Shown: positions 62,434-64,000 of the stretch, one piece after another
Layout of the letters: the number at the start of each line of letters is the position of its first letter
Position numbering within the stretch: the stretch's first letter is position 1
Source: WTGA01 sp965231865
GTDB lineage: Bacteria > Pseudomonadota > Gammaproteobacteria > Arenicellales > Poriferihabitantaceae
Assembly: GCA_965231865.1 (NCBI GenBank)
Contig: CBDDOJ010000002.1
Span: forward strand, 930,001-994,000
Length of the DNA stretch: 64,000 nt
Reading direction: 5' to 3'
Made by a program: the position numbers and the translations under genes
Notes under the pieces: generated by a model
The model's database searches: none
What the model saw: only the letters and a program-made list of their open reading frames with translations
Told to the model about the DNA's origin: nothing

Positions 62434-62477
62434 ATGGTATAAAAATAAATAAGAAAGATACACCAAATTTATACCAT
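62434..62477. promoter_or_regulatory. Candidate GntR operator: half-sites three turns apart
   Basis: ATGGTATAAA (62434-62443) and its exact inverse TTTATACCAT (62468-62477) have centres 34 bases apart, about three helical turns. The TGGTAT/ATACCA core fits FCD-type operator half-sites. It ends 29 bases before the oxidoreductase ATG. Confidence 0.5.
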
Positions 62478-62506
62478 AAAATTTCAGACTTAACAAGAAG
62501 ACAGAC

Positions 62507-63847
62507 ATGGCATTCCCGCAATACAGCAAATATCTCATTATCGGGGCCGGTATTCATGGGTTGAGTACTGCTTATCATCTTGCGCTGGAACTCAAGGCCC
62601 GGGGCAAGGGCGATGGCAGGGAGATCGTTGTGCTGGATAAAACGTCCATCGGCGCCGGCGCATCCGGAATTGCCTGCGGCGTGGTCCGGAACAATTATTT
62701 CCAGCCGGCCATGCGTGAGCTGATGATGCAGTGCGTGGAAGTCTGGGAAAGTGATGCCCGGGCCTACAGCTACCATCCCGTGGGGTATATGCAAATCAGT
62801 CCCGACGTCATGTTCGAGGATGTGGCGTCCATCGCGGCACAGCAAAAGGATATCGGATATGAGTCCGTATTCATCGAAGGCGAAAAGGCATCGATGCAAT
62901 ACATGCGGGGACTCTTTCATGACTGGCAGGCGAAAGGCATTACCTCCGTGCTCCATGAGAAAAGGGGGGGATTTGCCAACAATACCAGGTCGCTGTACGG
63001 ATTGGCCGCGAAGGCCGAAGCCGAAGGTGTGCGCATTCTGACAGGGGTAACGGTCACCGGCTTCAATGCGGACAATGGAAGCCGCAGCATCAAGGAGGTC
63101 ATCACCCCCAAAGGCAATATTGCCTGTGATCAACTGGTGGTGGCACCGGGCCCTTGGGCCAAGACCATCTGGGACATGCTTGAGTTACCGAAAACCGTCG
63201 ATATCCAGAGCAATGGGGCCCTGCACAAGGGTATTCCCATGTGGGTCTACTGGTCATTGCAGGAAGGGACACTGGGGGTGGACCCGAAGATACAGAAAAC
63301 CAATGATGGCGGGATGCCCCCGGTGATTCATGTTGATTCTGACGCGCCGTTGTATTCGGACGTGGATGGCCAGCTGATCACCGATGAAATGTGGGGCATT
63401 TACTACAAACCGGATTTTCATTTTGATGGAATCCAGGGCGGCGCGGCACCATTCAAGGTGGAAACCGACCCGGATGAGGTGGCGGTGGACCCCTACGGGG
63501 TGGATTCCCCTGAATTTATCGTGGGCGACAAATTTGCCCACATGTGGACCTCGGCGCTGGCACATTGCCAGAAACGCTTCGAAGGCCAGATGCCCAAATA
63601 TAACAATGAACCCTCGGGAGGAATTGGCTCGTTTACACCGGACAGCTTTCCGGTATTTGATACATTTCGTGAAAACTGCTATTTTATCGCCGATTCCAAC
63701 CATGGCTACAAGATGATAGGTGTAGGGAAGCTTGTTGCCGGAGAGTTGGTGGGCTCCAACAGTTCGCTATTGGAACCTTTTCGTTTTTCACGTTATATTG
63801 AAGGCAAGTTACATCCCGTCTCAAACAGTCCCTTCCCTTGGAGCTAA
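62507..63847 (+). CDS. FAD-dependent oxidoreductase (sarcosine oxidase beta/DadA-like)
   Basis: 446 aa DAO-family flavoenzyme. The FAD motif IIGAGIHGLSTAYHL has GxGxxG at 13-18; TSIGAGASGIACGVVRNNYF is the second FAD contact. C-terminal DSNHGYKMIGVGKLVAGELV closes the fold. Such enzymes oxidise sarcosine, dimethylglycine, N-methylglutamate or D-amino acids. No sarcosine oxidase alpha, gamma or delta subunit follows directly. With a serine cycle in the same window, demethylation of an N-methyl amine feeding folate C1 pools is possible, but the substrate is unknown. Confidence 0.83.
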   Translation: MAFPQYSKYLIIGAGIHGLSTAYHLALELKARGKGDGREIVVLDKTSIGAGASGIACGVVRNNYFQPAMRELMMQCVEVWESDARAYSYHPVGYMQISPDVMFEDVASIAAQQKDIGYESVFIEGEKASMQYMRGLFHDWQAKGITSVLHEKRGGFANNTRSLYGLAAKAEAEGVRILTGVTVTGFNADNGSRSIKEVITPKGNIACDQLVVAPGPWAKTIWDMLELPKTVDIQSNGALHKGIPMWVYWSLQEGTLGVDPKIQKTNDGGMPPVIHVDSDAPLYSDVDGQLITDEMWGIYYKPDFHFDGIQGGAAPFKVETDPDEVAVDPYGVDSPEFIVGDKFAHMWTSALAHCQKRFEGQMPKYNNEPSGGIGSFTPDSFPVFDTFRENCYFIADSNHGYKMIGVGKLVAGELVGSNSSLLEPFRFSRYIEGKLHPVSNSPFPWS

Positions 63848-63913
63848 TGCCTCAAATGGAACTGCCCTGAATGAACAGACACCACACATTTTATTGTCAA
63901 TTGGAGAATTACA

Positions 63914-64000
63914 ATGGCTGAAACGACATCCTCAACGAATAATACCGATACCAGGCGTTCCACGAGCCGGGTACAAACGTCTACCGACCTGGAGCGATGT
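63914..64000 (+). CDS. Unidentified gene start (partial)
   Basis: An ATG at 63914 with GGAG ten bases before it opens a frame of 29 codons that runs off the right edge (MAETTSSTNNTDTRRSTSRV). It is Thr/Ser-rich and hydrophilic with no family I recognise. It follows the oxidoreductase by 66 bases in the same direction, so it may be its operon partner. Confidence 0.5.
   Translation, partial: MAETTSSTNNTDTRRSTSRVQTSTDLERC

Overview
The window reads as a chromosomal segment of a GC-rich (high fifties by eye) gammaproteobacterium. Evidence is the ygfB-pepP-ubiH-ubiI-type operon, the zapB-like/zapA/6S RNA/ygfA neighbourhood, fur, yajQ, dsbC, miaB-phoH-ybeY-lnt, scpAB-rluB and a ypjD-like gene divergent from ffh. 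I saw no phage genes, transposases, CRISPR arrays, rRNA or tRNA genes. The exact lineage cannot be fixed from this sequence.

Layout. 1-9.9 kb: a ypjD-like cytochrome c assembly gene (partial), ffh, ilvB-ilvH-ilvC, phospholipid genes psd-pssA, leuA and a family 4 uracil-DNA glycosylase. 10-16.9 kb: mltD-like transglycosylase, malate dehydrogenase, glycosyltransferase, a short nucleosidase-like protein, yajQ, dsbC, a PfkB-family kinase, fur. 17-25.3 kb: two ubiquinone hydroxylases (the first with a duplicated 3' end), pepP, ygfB, an SDR, zapB-like/zapA, a sterol C-24 methyltransferase-like gene, 6S RNA and ygfA. 25.4-32.8 kb: a serine-cycle block, mcl-mtkA-mtkB-ppc on the minus strand and serine-glyoxylate aminotransferase divergent from it. 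33-48.8 kb: mostly housekeeping (EVE, cyclophilin, MalY/PatB, a second isopropylmalate-synthase-like enzyme, miaB-phoH-ybeY-lnt, bioY, pcnB, a YciO-like protein, trpS, scpAB, rluB, a YciK-like SDR that has lost its catalytic residues). 49-53.8 kb: M24 peptidase, leuB, enoyl-CoA hydratase, cytochrome c, an outer-membrane barrel. 54.3-61.5 kb: an unusual lipid-related block made of a GPP34(GOLPH3-like)-cytochrome P450 fusion, a LolA-like lipoprotein-sorting protein, an outer-membrane barrel and an RND/MMPL transporter. 61.6-64 kb: a GntR/FCD regulator divergent from a sarcosine-oxidase-like FAD enzyme, and the start of an unknown gene.

How they may work together. PEP carboxylase makes oxaloacetate, malate dehydrogenase makes malate, MtkAB makes malyl-CoA, malyl-CoA lyase gives acetyl-CoA plus glyoxylate, and the aminotransferase returns glyoxylate to glycine. 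That is most of the assimilatory serine cycle, so C1 assimilation is plausible. The FAD amine oxidase at the right end could feed C1 units from N-methylated compounds (inference). The sterol-methyltransferase-like gene, the P450 fusion and the RND/LolA-like/outer-membrane module suggest that the cell modifies and moves a sterol or other polycyclic lipid. No squalene epoxidase or oxidosqualene cyclase is in the window, so de novo sterol synthesis is not shown.

The strongest candidates for something undescribed are the GPP34-P450 fusion (54328-56358) and the sterol-methyltransferase-like gene sitting between zapA and the 6S RNA gene (23055-24170).
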